A DNA stretch of 64,000 bases, taken from Azotobacter beijerinckii. Its GTDB lineage: Bacteria; Pseudomonadota; Gammaproteobacteria; Pseudomonadales; Pseudomonadaceae. A program made the translations under genes and the position numbers. Numbering within the stretch: position 1 is the stretch's first letter; each line of letters opens with the position of its first letter. This document shows positions 10,301 through 18,408 of this stretch, piece by piece. The notes under the pieces were generated by a model that worked only from the letters and a program-made list of their open reading frames with translations, was not told where the DNA came from and did not search any database. The stretch covers positions 82,473-146,472 of the forward strand of contig NZ_FOFJ01000007.1 in NCBI RefSeq assembly GCF_900110885.1, given 5' to 3'.

Positions 10301-10392
10301 TGACCCTGGTGTTCCTGCCGGCCATGTATTCCATCTGGTTCAAGATCGGGCCCGGCACAGTCACCCGCCCCATGGAGGCGCAGCACGCATGA
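7303..10392 (+). CDS. RND efflux pump inner-membrane transporter (HAE1/TriC-like)
   Basis: A 1029-residue proton-driven RND transporter of full family length. There is one helix at about residues 14-34, a large periplasmic loop, helices 2-6, a second periplasmic loop and helices 8-12. The proton-relay pair of TM4 is present (LVDDAIIAIE, Asp405/Asp406). A second conserved block is the AMVFLTSPLGLIGV segment in the C-terminal half. Sequence character (RAEDPAFTVKVMTIVTAWPG) resembles the TriC/VexF branch rather than AcrB, but the substrate is not predictable. Start is GTG overlapping the adaptor gene. Confidence 0.93.
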   Translation: MSEGRFNLSALAVRERSITLFLICLISLAGLIAFFKLGRAEDPAFTVKVMTIVTAWPGATAQEMQDQVAEKIEKRLQELRWYDRTDTYTRPGLAFTTLTLLDSTPPSQVQEEFYQARKKIGDEAKELPSGVIGPMVNDEYADVTFALFALKAKGEPQRLLVRDAEALRQRLLHVPGVKKVNIVGEQSERVYVELSHERLATLGVGPQEVFAALNSQNALTPAGSVETKGPEVFIRLDGAFDELQKIRDTPVVAQGRTLKLSDIAAVKRGYEDPATFMIRNGGEPALLLGIVMREGWNGLDLGKALDSEVRAINAELPLGMSLSKVTDQAVNISSAVDEFMVKFFVALLVVMLVSFISMGWRVGVVVAAAVPLTLAVVFVVMAATGKNFDRITLGSLILALGLLVDDAIIAIEMMVVKMEEGYSRIAASAYAWSHTAAPMLSGTLVTAVGFMPNGFARSTAGEYTSNMFWIVGIALVASWLVAVVFTPYFGVKLLPHFNKVEGGHEALYDTPRYNRFRRVLGRVIAYKWLVAGAVVGLFVLAILGMGLVKKQFFPISDRPEVLVEVQMPYGTSIAQTSAATAKVEAWLAGQDKARIVTAYVGQGAPRFYMAMGPELPDPSFAKIVVRTDNQEEREALKHRLRQAISEGLAAEARVRVTQLVFGPYSPFPVAYRVTGPDAEKLRDIATDVQQVMNASPMMRTVNTDWGTRTPTLHFTLQQDRLQAVGLTSSAVAQQLQFLLSGVPVTAVREDIRTVQVVARSAGDTRFDPARIADFTLAGVNGQRIPLSQVGKVDVRTEEPIMRRRDRMPTITVRGDIADGLQPPDVSTAITRQLQPIMEKLPSGYRIEQAGSIEESGKATVAMLPLFPIMLAITLIILIFQVRSISAMAMVFLTSPLGLIGVVPTLILFQQPFGINALVGLIALSGILMRNTLILIGQIHHNEQAGLDPFHAVVEATVQRARPVILTALAAILAFIPLTHSVFWGTLAYTLIGGTFAGTVLTLVFLPAMYSIWFKIGPGTVTRPMEAQHA

Positions 10393-10514
10393 CCGGGGCT
10401 TGAGGTGATCGGATGTAGATGTGTTCGCTCACCAGAGATAACCGATATGCGGCCAGAAAGAAGCAAACGGTGCTCGCTGCGAGGCAGCCGACCGTGTGAC
10501 AAGCGAGGTAGACG

Positions 10515-11804
10515 ATGAGTGTCCGTAATGCAGTTCGTATCGTGGTGACGGGGACAGGTACCGTCGGACCACTGGGGTGCGGCACCGAGACGGTCTGGTC
10601 CCGTCTGTTGGCGGGACAGTCGGGCATCCGTGCCCTGCCTGCCGATCTGGCCGATGGTACCGGCTGCGCTGTAGGCGGGCGGGTGCCAACGCTGGAGGAG
10701 GACAGACAGGCGGGCTACGACCCGGAGCGAATCGTCGCCGCCAAGGAGCGCAAGAAGATGGATCGCTTCATCGAGTTTGCGCTCGTTGCCGCTCAGGAAG
10801 CCTTGGCGCAGGCGGCCTGGCAGCCGGCAGACGAGGAACAACGGCAGCGAACCGCAACCATCATTGCATCCGGTGTCGGTGGGTTCGGTGCCATCGCCGA
10901 GGCCGTGCGCACCACGGACGAGCGCGGGCCGCGCCGGCTCTCGCCATTCACCGCGCCTTCGTTTCTCGCCAATATGGCGGCCGGGCACGTCTCCATCCGG
11001 CACGGCTTCAAGGGGCCGCTCGGGGCACCGGTGACCGCCTGCGCGGCCGGGGCGCAAGCCATCGGTGATGCGGCCCGGCTGATCCGTAGCGGCGAAGCGG
11101 ATATTGCAGTGTGCGGCGGGACCGAGGCCGCGATCCATCGCGTTACCCTCGGAAGCTTTGCTGCGGCGCGTGCGTTGTCCACTGGATTCAACGACCGCCC
11201 CCAGCAAGCGTCGCGTCCGTTCGACCGCGACCGGGATGGCTTCGTCATGGCCGAAGGCGCCGGCCTGCTGGTGATCGAATCGCTGGAACATGCGCTGGCA
11301 CGCGGCGCACGGCCACTGGCGGAACTGGTCGGCTACGGCACCAGCGCCGATGCCTATCACCTGACCGCGGGCCCGGAGAACGGTAGCGGCGCTCGACGCG
11401 CAATGGAGCAGGCGTTGCGGCAGGCCGGTATTGCCTCGGGCGATGTGCAGCACATCAATGCACATGCGACCTCCACTCAAGTTGGAGACCGGGGCGAGCT
11501 GGCCGCCATTCGGTCCGTCTTCGGGACCGGATCGGGCGTGGCGATCACATCGACCAAATCCAGTACCGGCCATCTACTGGGGGCGGCAGGCGGGATCGAG
11601 GCCATCTTCACCATCCTGGCGCTACGCGATCAGATCGTCCCACCCACACTGAACCTCGTTGATCCCGACGACGCGGCTGACGGACTCGATCTGGTTGGCC
11701 TGGTCGCGCGGAAAATGCCGATCCAGTACGCCCTGTCAAACGGGTTCGGGTTTGGTGGTGTCAATGCCAGCGTGCTGTTTCGTCGCTGGGAACCATTCCG
11801 ATGA
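10515..11804 (+). CDS. Beta-ketoacyl-ACP synthase II (FabF-like)
   Basis: A 429-residue condensing enzyme. The catalytic triad is complete: Cys176 in VTACAAGAQ, His in NAHATST, and His in KSSTGHLLGAAGG; the C-terminal loop SNGFGFGGVN is also present. It would elongate acyl-ACP with malonyl-ACP in the cytoplasm. GAGG lies 7 nt before the ATG. It follows the RND pump by 122 bp in the same direction and is separate from the usual fatty-acid operon, so it looks like a paralogue travelling with the efflux cassette. A role in membrane remodelling or in tolerance to a fatty-acid-synthesis inhibitor is only a guess. Confidence 0.88.
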   Translation: MSVRNAVRIVVTGTGTVGPLGCGTETVWSRLLAGQSGIRALPADLADGTGCAVGGRVPTLEEDRQAGYDPERIVAAKERKKMDRFIEFALVAAQEALAQAAWQPADEEQRQRTATIIASGVGGFGAIAEAVRTTDERGPRRLSPFTAPSFLANMAAGHVSIRHGFKGPLGAPVTACAAGAQAIGDAARLIRSGEADIAVCGGTEAAIHRVTLGSFAAARALSTGFNDRPQQASRPFDRDRDGFVMAEGAGLLVIESLEHALARGARPLAELVGYGTSADAYHLTAGPENGSGARRAMEQALRQAGIASGDVQHINAHATSTQVGDRGELAAIRSVFGTGSGVAITSTKSSTGHLLGAAGGIEAIFTILALRDQIVPPTLNLVDPDDAADGLDLVGLVARKMPIQYALSNGFGFGGVNASVLFRRWEPFR

Positions 11805-11817
11805 AACCTCTGACCCG

Positions 11818-12035
11818 GGAAGCCTGGATTGCAAGAGGCCCGGTTGGCCAGGCGGCGAGAGGCTGGTACAGGCGGCGAGCGAGGCCTTCGCACCGCTCGG
11901 CTACGACCTTTCGCCAATGACGTTGGTGATAGCTGGATCGAATTCCACCCGATCGGCGTCCTGCTCGCGGTGGAGCCATGGAACCTCCCGATCTATGAGC
12001 TCACCCGCGTGATTGCAGTTGGCAACCCGGTAAGG
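11818..12035 (+). pseudogene. Aldehyde dehydrogenase remnant
   Basis: Pieces of an aldehyde dehydrogenase N-terminal region appear in two frames. ERLVQAASEAFAPLGYDLSP lies in one, then IEFHPIGVLLAVEPWNLPIY and ELTRVIAVGNPV in another. The PIGV-x-P/E-WN segment is the NAD-binding-domain signature of the family. Everything downstream (catalytic Cys and Glu) is missing and frames are shifted, so this is a scrap left by deletion, directly after the FabF-like gene. Confidence 0.7.
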
Positions 12036-12085
12036 TTTCTTCTGACATTCCGTGCAGTCACCTCCTGAGAACGACAGTGATCGAC

Positions 12086-12334
12086 ATGAAACGTTCGTAT
12101 CTGGTGTTGCCCTTCTGCTGCGCGGTCTCCCTCGCCCAGGCCGCCGAACCGCCCGTCCAGCAGTACCGCTACGGCCTCCCCCTGGATATCGCCAGGGTCA
12201 TCTCCATCGAGACGCCCTACGATCCCTATGTCTGCAGGATCGTCGACGCCAGGATGACCTACCTGGACTCCGCCGGCGAAACCAAGGTCGTCGCCTATCG
12301 CAAACTATCCGCCGGCTGTCTCCTGAAGACCTGA
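12086..12334 (+). CDS. DUF2790 family small exported protein
   Basis: An 82-residue protein with a signal peptide (MKRSYLVLPFCCAVSLAQA, cleavage near residue 19). The mature part matches the DUF2790 pattern: QYRYGLPLDIARVISIE, a central Cys, then ARMTYLDSAGETK, YRKLSAGC. This family is largely confined to Pseudomonas, is periplasmic and often is induced by copper or other stress. The two mature Cys could form a disulfide. A GTG nine bases upstream (12077) is an alternative start. It lies alone between two gene remnants. Confidence 0.75.
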   Translation: MKRSYLVLPFCCAVSLAQAAEPPVQQYRYGLPLDIARVISIETPYDPYVCRIVDARMTYLDSAGETKVVAYRKLSAGCLLKT

Positions 12335-12410
12335 TGCGCCGCCTTCCTGTCCCCACAGGGACGTGGGGTACAGGAGTTGACGGGACTCCCTCCTTGCCGT
12401 GCTGGCTGCA

Positions 12411-12665
12411 TTAGTCGAGCAGCAGAAGCACGACATAAGACCGCAGAACAGCAGAACCAATGCCCGCTCCGGCAACGCATGGGCCATCCGCACGCCCCAG
12501 CCAACGCCAACGCCAACGCCAACGCCAAACAGACCGCCGATCGCCAGGGAAATGCCCAGCATCCAGTCGACCCGTCCGTGCAGGGCGTAGGTGACCAGGC
12601 TGACCACCGTGCTGGGCGCGGCCAGCGCCAGCGAAAGGCCCTGGGCGACGACCTGGCTACTACTG
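12411..12665 (-). pseudogene. TauE/SafE-type permease remnant (C-terminal third)
   Basis: The minus strand reads SQVVAQGLSLALAAPSTVV, then VTYALHGRVDWMLGISLAIG, then a Gly/Val run, then AHALPERALVLLFCGLMS. This is the C-terminal part of a TauE/SafE sulfite-exporter-type permease. One base is then missing near 12432: the other frame gives VLLLLD and a stop at 12411. The first two thirds of the gene are absent, and TGA stops in-frame lie above. It is a decayed fragment. The Gly/Val run comes from a GCCAAC repeat at 12500-12528. Confidence 0.6.
12500..12528. repeat. GCCAAC hexamer microsatellite
   Basis: Four and a half to five tandem copies of GCCAAC lie inside the TauE permease remnant and encode the Gly-Val run on the minus strand. 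Probably replication-slippage expansion in a gene no longer under selection. Confidence 0.8.
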
Positions 12666-12782
12666 CGCCTCCATCAGGGCCTGACAGGGCCGCCTGCTGA
12701 CGCTTGAGCTGCTTGATGCTCAGTTGCCGGCGCGCCGAGGCTGTCCTGGTCGGGGGATTGGCTGCGGATGCAAGCCATAAAT

Positions 12783-12816
12783 GACAATGCCCGTATCTTA
12801 CGATACGGGCATTGTC
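12783..12816 (-). terminator. Perfect 15-bp hairpin, probable pckA terminator
   Basis: GACAATGCCCGTATC pairs perfectly with GATACGGGCATTGTC around a 4-nt loop (TTAC). It lies about 72 bp past the pckA stop and is followed on the minus strand by a weak T-rich stretch (ATTTATGG). The stem strength suits a terminator; the poor U tract leaves open that it is a processed end or a relic of a mobile element. Confidence 0.55.
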
Positions 12817-12887
12817 CTCATCCGCCCCACCGACTGCCAGGTTTTCACACAGTCTGCGGAGGCGGCCTCTTCACCACGCGCTGCGGC

Positions 12888-14432
12888 TTACAGCAGCGGA
12901 CCGGCGTTGCGGATGGCGTCGGAGACGTCGAACTTCTTGAAGTTCTCGATGAACTGCCTGGCCAGGGTGCGCGCCGCCTCGTCGTAGGCGCTCTTGTCGG
13001 CCCAGGTGTTGCGCGGGTTGAGCAGCTGGGTCTCGACCCCCGGCACCACCTTCGGCACGTCCAGGTTGATGATCGGCAGGCGCTCGGTCTCGACGCCGAT
13101 CAGCGCGCCGCTCTGGATCGCCGCGATCACGCCGCGGGTGGTCGGGATGTTGAAGCGCTTGCCGACGCCGTAGCCGCCGCCGGTCCAGCCGGTGTTGACC
13201 AGATACACCTTGGAGTCGTAGCCCTGGATGCGCTTGATCAGCAGCTCGGCGTACTCGCCGGCCGGGCGCGGGAAGAAAGGCGCGCCGAAGCAGGTCGAGA
13301 AAGTCGACTTGATGCCGCTGCCGGAGCCCATCTCGGTGGAGCCGACCAGCGCAGTGTAGCCGGACAGGAAGTGGTAGGCCGCCTGCTCGTTGTCGAGGAT
13401 CGACACCGGGGGCAGCACGCCGGTCAGGTCGCAGGTGAGGAAGATCACCGCATTGGGCTCGCCGGCGCGGTTGTCCGCCACGCGCTTCTCGATCAGCTCG
13501 CGCGGATAGGCGGCGCGGCTGTTCTGGGTCAGGCTGCTGTCGGCGTAGTCGGGCTGGCGGCTGCGGGGATCGAGCACCACGTTTTCCAGCACGGCGCCGA
13601 ACTGGATGGCCTTCCAGATCACCGGCTCGTTCTTCTCGGACAGGTCGATGCACTTGGCATAGCAGCCGCCCTCGATGTTGAACACGGTGCCCACACCCCA
13701 GCCGTGCTCGTCGTCGCCGATCAGGTAGCGGCCCGGGTCGGCGGAGAGGGTGGTCTTGCCGGTGCCGGACAGGCCGAAGAACAGGGTCACGTCGCCCTCT
13801 TCGCCCATGTTGGCGGCGCAGTGCATCGGCAGCACGTCGAGTTCCGGCAGCAGGAAGTTCTGCACGGAGAACATCGCCTTCTTCATCTCGCCGGCGTACT
13901 GCATGCCGGCCAGCAGGACCTTCTTGGCGGCGAAGTTGATGATCACGCAGCCCTCGGAGGCGGTGCCGTCGCGCTCCGGCACGCATTCGAAATAGGGCGC
14001 GTTGAGAATCTGCCATTCGCTCTTGCCGGCGGGATTGAATTTTTCCGGATTGATGAACAGGCAGCGGCCGAACAGGTTATGCCAGGCGGTCTCGGTGCTC
14101 ATCTTGACCGCCAGGTAGTGCTCCGGGTCGGCACCTACATGGACGTGCGAAACGAAGCGATCGCGCTCGGCGAGATAGGCTTCGACCCGCAGCCAGAGCG
14201 CTTCGAACTTGTCGACGGGGAACGGACGGTTGATGCTGCCCCAGGCGATCTTGTGCTGGGTACCCGGCTCCTCGACGATGAAGCGGTCGGTCGGGGAACG
14301 CCCGGTACGATGGCCGGTCCGGACCACCAACGAGCCGTTGGCGGCCAGCTCGCCCTCTCCGCGGCGGATGGCTTCTTCTACCAGTTGGGCGGCGCTGATG
14401 TCGGTAAACACGGCTTGAGTGGCTTGCGTCAT
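12888..14432 (-). CDS. pckA: Phosphoenolpyruvate carboxykinase (ATP)
   Basis: A 514-residue enzyme converting oxaloacetate and ATP to phosphoenolpyruvate, the entry step of gluconeogenesis. Seen are the substrate-site [10 protein letters not shown] (near residue 40), the P-loop [11 protein letters not shown] (Lys near 226), the metal-site region IGDDEHGW, and [15 protein letters not shown]. The ATG at 14432 gives MTQATQAVF, as in Pseudomonas orthologues; an ATG 18 codons upstream adds a non-family segment. A 254-bp A/T-rich leader separates it from hslO upstream. Length and motifs are normal. Confidence 0.96.
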   Translation of the reverse strand: MTQATQAVFTDISAAQLVEEAIRRGEGELAANGSLVVRTGHRTGRSPTDRFIVEEPGTQHKIAWGSINRPFPVDKFEALWLRVEAYLAERDRFVSHVHVGADPEHYLAVKMSTETAWHNLFGRCLFINPEKFNPAGKSEWQILNAPYFECVPERDGTASEGCVIINFAAKKVLLAGMQYAGEMKKAMFSVQNFLLPELDVLPMHCAANMGEEGDVTLFFGLSGTGKTTLSADPGRYLIGDDEHGWGVGTVFNIEGGCYAKCIDLSEKNEPVIWKAIQFGAVLENVVLDPRSRQPDYADSSLTQNSRAAYPRELIEKRVADNRAGEPNAVIFLTCDLTGVLPPVSILDNEQAAYHFLSGYTALVGSTEMGSGSGIKSTFSTCFGAPFFPRPAGEYAELLIKRIQGYDSKVYLVNTGWTGGGYGVGKRFNIPTTRGVIAAIQSGALIGVETERLPIINLDVPKVVPGVETQLLNPRNTWADKSAYDEAARTLARQFIENFKKFDVSDAIRNAGPLL

Positions 14433-14686
14433 GTGCGTCCGATCGGCTTGTGGCCGATTCCTCCATACGTTTTTGTAGCGCGACATCCGGTCACGCTACA
14501 GATAAAAGATAAAAAAAGTGCGTCGATTATGCCAGAAAAGCCGACGACACAGTAGGAGCCGTTAGTCCGGCAAAGGTTCAATGCTGCGCCCCAAGCCGTG
14601 CCACATCGTTGCCATGGATCACAAGCACGACAGGAATCCCCCGGGACGAGCAGGAAACCGCCGTTGCGGGTAACCCCGCCGAGCAC

Positions 14687-15580
14687 TCAATGCCGCGTCG
14701 TCGAGGGCTCCTCGCTGCCGCCACCGGCGAACAGCTGGGCGATATCGGTGGCATCGAACTCGTAGCGCTGGTTGCAGAACTGGCAGTCGACCACCACCAG
14801 ACCGCTGCGCTCGCTCAGCAGTTGCTCGGCATCCGCGTGCCCCAGGCTGGACAGGGCGTTGGCCGAGCGCTCGCGCGAACAGCTGCAGTGAAAACGCAGC
14901 GGCAGCGGCTCGAACAGGCGCACGGCCTCCTGGTGATAGAGGCGGTGCAGGAGGGTTTCGTTGTCCAGCCCGAGCAGTTCCTCGGCGGTCAGGGTATCGG
15001 CCAGGGTGACCAGGTGCTCCCAGCTGGCCGCGCGCGCCTCGGCATCTTTCAGGCGCTCGCCGGGCAGCTGCTGGAGCAGGAAACCGCGGGCGCGACGGCC
15101 GTCGGCGTTGAGCCAGAAGCGCGTCGGCAGCTGCTCCGAGCTGGCGAAATAGCCGGACAGGCAGTCGGCCAGGCTGTCGCCCTGCAGTTCGACGATACCC
15201 TGGTAGCGCTGCCCTTGGGCGGGATCGACGGTCAGGGTCAGCAGGCCCTCGGGCATCAGCTCGCGCAGCCCGGCGTCGGTCGGGATCTGCTCGGCGTGAT
15301 AGCGGGCGATGCCGCGCACCTCGCGCTCGCTGGAGCACTCGACCATGAGCAGGGGCACCGCCCCCGAGGAACGCGCCTGCAACACCAACAGGCCGTCGAA
15401 CTTGAGGGTACCGACCAGCAGCGCAGCGGCGGCGAGCAGCTCGCCGAGCAGTTGGGCGACCGGTTCGGGATAGGGGTGCTTGGCCAGCACCTCGGCGTAG
15501 CTGCCGCGCAGGTCGGCCAATTCGCCGCGCACGTCGGTGTCGTCAAAGAGAAAGCGTTGGGTGAAATCGAAATCGGGCAT
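14687..15580 (-). CDS. hslO: Redox-regulated chaperone Hsp33
   Basis: A 297-residue holdase chaperone activated by oxidation and unfolding. The C-terminal zinc switch is complete: Cys232-x-Cys234 (HCSCSRER) and Cys266-x2-Cys269 (DCQFCNQRY). The N-terminal substrate-binding domain contains [10 protein letters not shown] and GTLKFDG. The ATG at 15580 gives [10 protein letters not shown], the family start. It lies upstream of pckA on the same strand, as in Pseudomonas. In relatives hslR lies close by; here about 19 kb of polysaccharide genes separate them. Confidence 0.95.
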   Translation of the reverse strand: MPDFDFTQRFLFDDTDVRGELADLRGSYAEVLAKHPYPEPVAQLLGELLAAAALLVGTLKFDGLLVLQARSSGAVPLLMVECSSEREVRGIARYHAEQIPTDAGLRELMPEGLLTLTVDPAQGQRYQGIVELQGDSLADCLSGYFASSEQLPTRFWLNADGRRARGFLLQQLPGERLKDAEARAASWEHLVTLADTLTAEELLGLDNETLLHRLYHQEAVRLFEPLPLRFHCSCSRERSANALSSLGHADAEQLLSERSGLVVVDCQFCNQRYEFDATDIAQLFAGGGSEEPSTTRH

Positions 15581-15848
15581 ATCGGCTGGCCATGGCTGGA
15601 GACGGGGCTGGCGATGGCCAGTCCGCGAAGTCGGAACAACCGCCACAGGCGGCCGACTCGCCGGGGAATTCTAGGAAGAAAGGCCGGGACCTCCAAGCTT
15701 TCCGTCATTATTCGGCCATACCCTACCACTCGTCGGGTGAAGCGATAATTTCCCGCTCCTAACCGATACTCCAACCACCCTTAAAAATATAAGGAATTGA
15801 AGGGGTTACAGGGTCAAGGCGGCCATCGTTATGCCACCCCACGAGTGG

Positions 15849-15870
15849 CACGGAGACATCAGGCTCCGTG
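15849..15870. promoter_or_regulatory. Inverted repeat next to the exopolysaccharide promoter
   Basis: CACGGAG-N8-CTCCGTG, a perfect 7-bp inverted repeat, ends one base before the -35 hexamer at 15872. The position fits an activator or repressor site controlling the polysaccharide operon. The binding protein is unknown; a short hairpin without function is possible. Confidence 0.5.
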
Positions 15871-15871
15871 C

Positions 15872-15902
15872 TTGACAGTGTCCTCGCTCGACCGCCTATA
15901 CC
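15872..15902 (+). promoter_or_regulatory. Sigma-70 promoter of the exopolysaccharide operon
   Basis: A consensus -35 TTGACA (15872-15877) is followed after 18-19 bp by CTATAC/TATACC (15896-15902). Transcription would begin near 15908, about 33 nt before the UDP-glucose dehydrogenase ATG. No other convincing promoter was seen in the 360-bp region between hslO and this operon. Confidence 0.6.
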
Positions 15903-15940
15903 TGTATCACCGCATTCCCTCTCAACGAGGCACACCAAAC

Positions 15941-17293
15941 ATGGATGTGAGCGTTTTCGGTACCGGATACGTCGGACTGGTCCAGGCCGCTGCCCTGGCC
16001 GACGTCGGGCACCGCGTTCTCTGCGTCGACATCGACGAAGTGAAGATCAAGCAGCTGCAGCGGGCGGTACCGCCCATCCAGGAGCCCGGTCTTTCCGCGA
16101 TGATCGACGACAACCTGCGCGAGGGGCGGCTGTTCTTCAGCACCCAGGCCAGCGATGCGGTGATCCACGGCCAGCTGATCTTCATCGCCGTCGGCACCCC
16201 CTCGGACGAGGACGGCTCCGCCGACCTGCGCCACGTGCTGGGGGTGACCCGCGAGATCGCCAGCCACATGCAGGCCGACTGCACGCTGGTGATCAAGTCC
16301 ACCGTACCGGTGGGTACCGCCAGCCAGGTGGAAGCGGTCGCCCGCGCCGAACTCGACCGCCTGGGCAAGGACCGGCTGGCGGTGCGGGTGGTCTCCAACC
16401 CGGAGTTCCTCAAGGAGGGCAGCGCGGTCAACGACTGCGTCCGTCCCGACCGGATCATCGTCGGCAGCGACGACGAACTGGCCCGCGCCCAGCTCGCCGA
16501 GCTCTACGCGCCCTTCTGCCGCAGCCGCGACAAGCTGATCTTCATGGACAACCGCAGCGCGGAGCTGACCAAATACGCGGCCAACGCCATGCTGGCCACG
16601 CGCATCAGCCTGATGAACGAGCTGGCCAACCTCGCCGAGCGCCTGGGCGCCGACATCGAGGCGGTGCGCCGGGGCATCGGCTCCGACCCGCGCATCGGCT
16701 ACCACTTCATCTACCCCGGCTGCGGCTTCGGCGGCTCCTGCTTTCCCAAGGACCTGCGCGCCCTGCTGCACACCGCCAGCGCCAGCGGCCAGCCGCTGCG
16801 CCTGCTGCAGAGCGTCCAGGACGTCAACGAAACGCAGCGCCTGGTGCTGTTCCACAAGCTGCAGAAGCTCTACCCCGAGGGACTGGCCGGCAAGGCCATC
16901 GCCCTCTGGGGGCTGGCCTTTAAGCCGAACACCGACGACATGCGCGAGGCACCCAGCCGCTACCTGATGGAGGCGCTGTGGCACGCCGGCGCGACGGTGC
17001 GCGCCTTCGACCCGGAGGCGATGTCCGAATGCCGGCGCCTGTACGGCTACCGCGACGATCTGGTGCTCTGCGCTACCCGCGACGACACCCTGCAGGACAC
17101 CGACGCGCTGGTCATCTGCACCGAATGGAAGGCCTTCCGGGTGGTCGACTTCGAACTGCTCGCCCACCAACTGCGCGACCGCCTGATCGTCGACGGACGC
17201 AACCTCTACAGCCCCCAGCAAGCGGCGGCCGCCGGCCTGCGCTACCTGGGCATCGGCCTGCCCTACGTCGACCCGCAGGGGGGCGCGCAATGA
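15941..17293 (+). CDS. UDP-glucose 6-dehydrogenase
   Basis: A 450-residue enzyme oxidising UDP-glucose to UDP-glucuronate with two NAD. Seen are the N-terminal Rossmann motif GTGYVG (residues 7-12), the central helical domain, the catalytic Cys267 in PGCGFGGSCFPKD, and the C-terminal UDP-binding domain (GLAFKPNTDDMREAPS). It is the first gene of the polysaccharide operon and supplies the precursor for the epimerase encoded next, whose ATG overlaps this stop (ATGA). AlgD (GDP-mannose) was considered, but the pairing with a UDP-glucuronate epimerase favours Ugd/TuaD. Confidence 0.92.
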   Translation: MDVSVFGTGYVGLVQAAALADVGHRVLCVDIDEVKIKQLQRAVPPIQEPGLSAMIDDNLREGRLFFSTQASDAVIHGQLIFIAVGTPSDEDGSADLRHVLGVTREIASHMQADCTLVIKSTVPVGTASQVEAVARAELDRLGKDRLAVRVVSNPEFLKEGSAVNDCVRPDRIIVGSDDELARAQLAELYAPFCRSRDKLIFMDNRSAELTKYAANAMLATRISLMNELANLAERLGADIEAVRRGIGSDPRIGYHFIYPGCGFGGSCFPKDLRALLHTASASGQPLRLLQSVQDVNETQRLVLFHKLQKLYPEGLAGKAIALWGLAFKPNTDDMREAPSRYLMEALWHAGATVRAFDPEAMSECRRLYGYRDDLVLCATRDDTLQDTDALVICTEWKAFRVVDFELLAHQLRDRLIVDGRNLYSPQQAAAAGLRYLGIGLPYVDPQGGAQ

Positions 17294-18408
17294 AGGTCCT
17301 GGTCACCGGCGCCGCCGGCTTCATCGGTGCCCACTGCGTGCGCCGGCTGCTGCTCGACGGCCATCGGGTGATCGGCCTGGACAACTTCAACGGCTACTAC
17401 GACCCGGCCCTCAAGGAGGACCGGGTGCGCTGGGTGCGCCGCGAGGCCGGCGACTTTCCGCTGTGGCGGCTGGATCTCGACGATGCCACCGGCATCGCCG
17501 AACTCTTCGCCAGCCAGCGCCCGGAGGCGGTGGTGCACCTCGCCGCCCAGGCCGGCGTGCGCCATTCGCTGAGCCATCCGCAGGACTACGTGCAGAGCAA
17601 CCTGGCGGGCTTTCTGAACATTCTCGAAGGCTGCCGCCGGCAGCCGGTGCAGCACCTGATCTACGCCTCGTCCAGCTCGGTGTACGGCGCCAACCAGCAC
17701 ACCCCCTATTCGGTGCAGGACAACGTCGACCATCCGCTGTCGCTGTACGCCGCGACCAAGAAGGCCAACGAGCTGATGGCCCACAGCTACAGCCACCTGT
17801 TCGGCATTCCCGCCACCGGCCTGCGCTTCTTCACCGTCTACGGCCCCTGGGGCCGGCCGGACATGTCGCCGATCCAGTTCGCCCAGGCCATCGTCGAGGG
17901 GCGGCCGCTGCGCCTGTTCAACCATGGCCAGCACCGGCGCGACTTCACCTACATCGACGACGTCGTCGAAGGACTGGTGCGGCTGCTCCCGCAGCCGCCC
18001 CAGCCCGATCCGCTCTGGGACCGCGAACGGCCCCGGGCGGAAAGCAGCATGGCGCCCTGGCGCCTGTACAACATCGGCGGGCATCGACCGATCGCCCTCA
18101 CCGACTACATCGATACCTTGGAAAGGCATCTGGGCCGCAAGGCCCTGCGAGAATTGCTGCCTTTGCAGCCCGGGGACGTGCTCGACACTTATGCCGACGT
18201 CTCGGAACTACAGCGGGACACCGGCTTTCAGCCCCAGGTGAGCCTCGAAGAAGGCCTCGCGCGCTTCGTCGCCTGGTTTTGCCACTACTACAGGATCGGC
18301 AGCCCCGATGCCGCGGCCCCTCAACCCGCCGCGAGCGGGGAGCTGCCGTACGAGGTAATGCGCAATGAATGCCCCGGGAAACTCACTCCAAGGACCCAGC
18401 CTCGCTAA
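17290..18408 (+). CDS. UDP-glucuronate 4-epimerase (NAD-dependent SDR)
   Basis: A 372-residue extended short-chain dehydrogenase. Motifs: GAAGFIGAH cofactor loop (residues 7-15), SSSSVYG, and the catalytic Tyr153-x3-Lys157 in LYAATKKANE. GYYDPALKEDRV after the first strand is typical of UDP-GlcA 4-epimerases. It would convert UDP-glucuronate to UDP-galacturonate, so the polymer probably contains uronic acid. Start overlaps the dehydrogenase stop. The C-terminal 30 residues overlap the start of the next gene by 44 bp. Confidence 0.9.
   Translation: MKVLVTGAAGFIGAHCVRRLLLDGHRVIGLDNFNGYYDPALKEDRVRWVRREAGDFPLWRLDLDDATGIAELFASQRPEAVVHLAAQAGVRHSLSHPQDYVQSNLAGFLNILEGCRRQPVQHLIYASSSSVYGANQHTPYSVQDNVDHPLSLYAATKKANELMAHSYSHLFGIPATGLRFFTVYGPWGRPDMSPIQFAQAIVEGRPLRLFNHGQHRRDFTYIDDVVEGLVRLLPQPPQPDPLWDRERPRAESSMAPWRLYNIGGHRPIALTDYIDTLERHLGRKALRELLPLQPGDVLDTYADVSELQRDTGFQPQVSLEEGLARFVAWFCHYYRIGSPDAAAPQPAASGELPYEVMRNECPGKLTPRTQPR

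Noticed and set aside
15847..15862. TGGCAC upstream of the polysaccharide operon as a sigma-54 promoter
   Set aside because: The GC element required 12 bases on is absent (CATC in its place), whereas a good sigma-70 promoter lies just downstream.
16000..17290. GDP-mannose dehydrogenase (AlgD) identity for the first polysaccharide gene
   Set aside because: The next gene is a UDP-glucuronate 4-epimerase and no alginate genes (alg8, alg44, algE) follow, so UDP-glucose dehydrogenase fits better.
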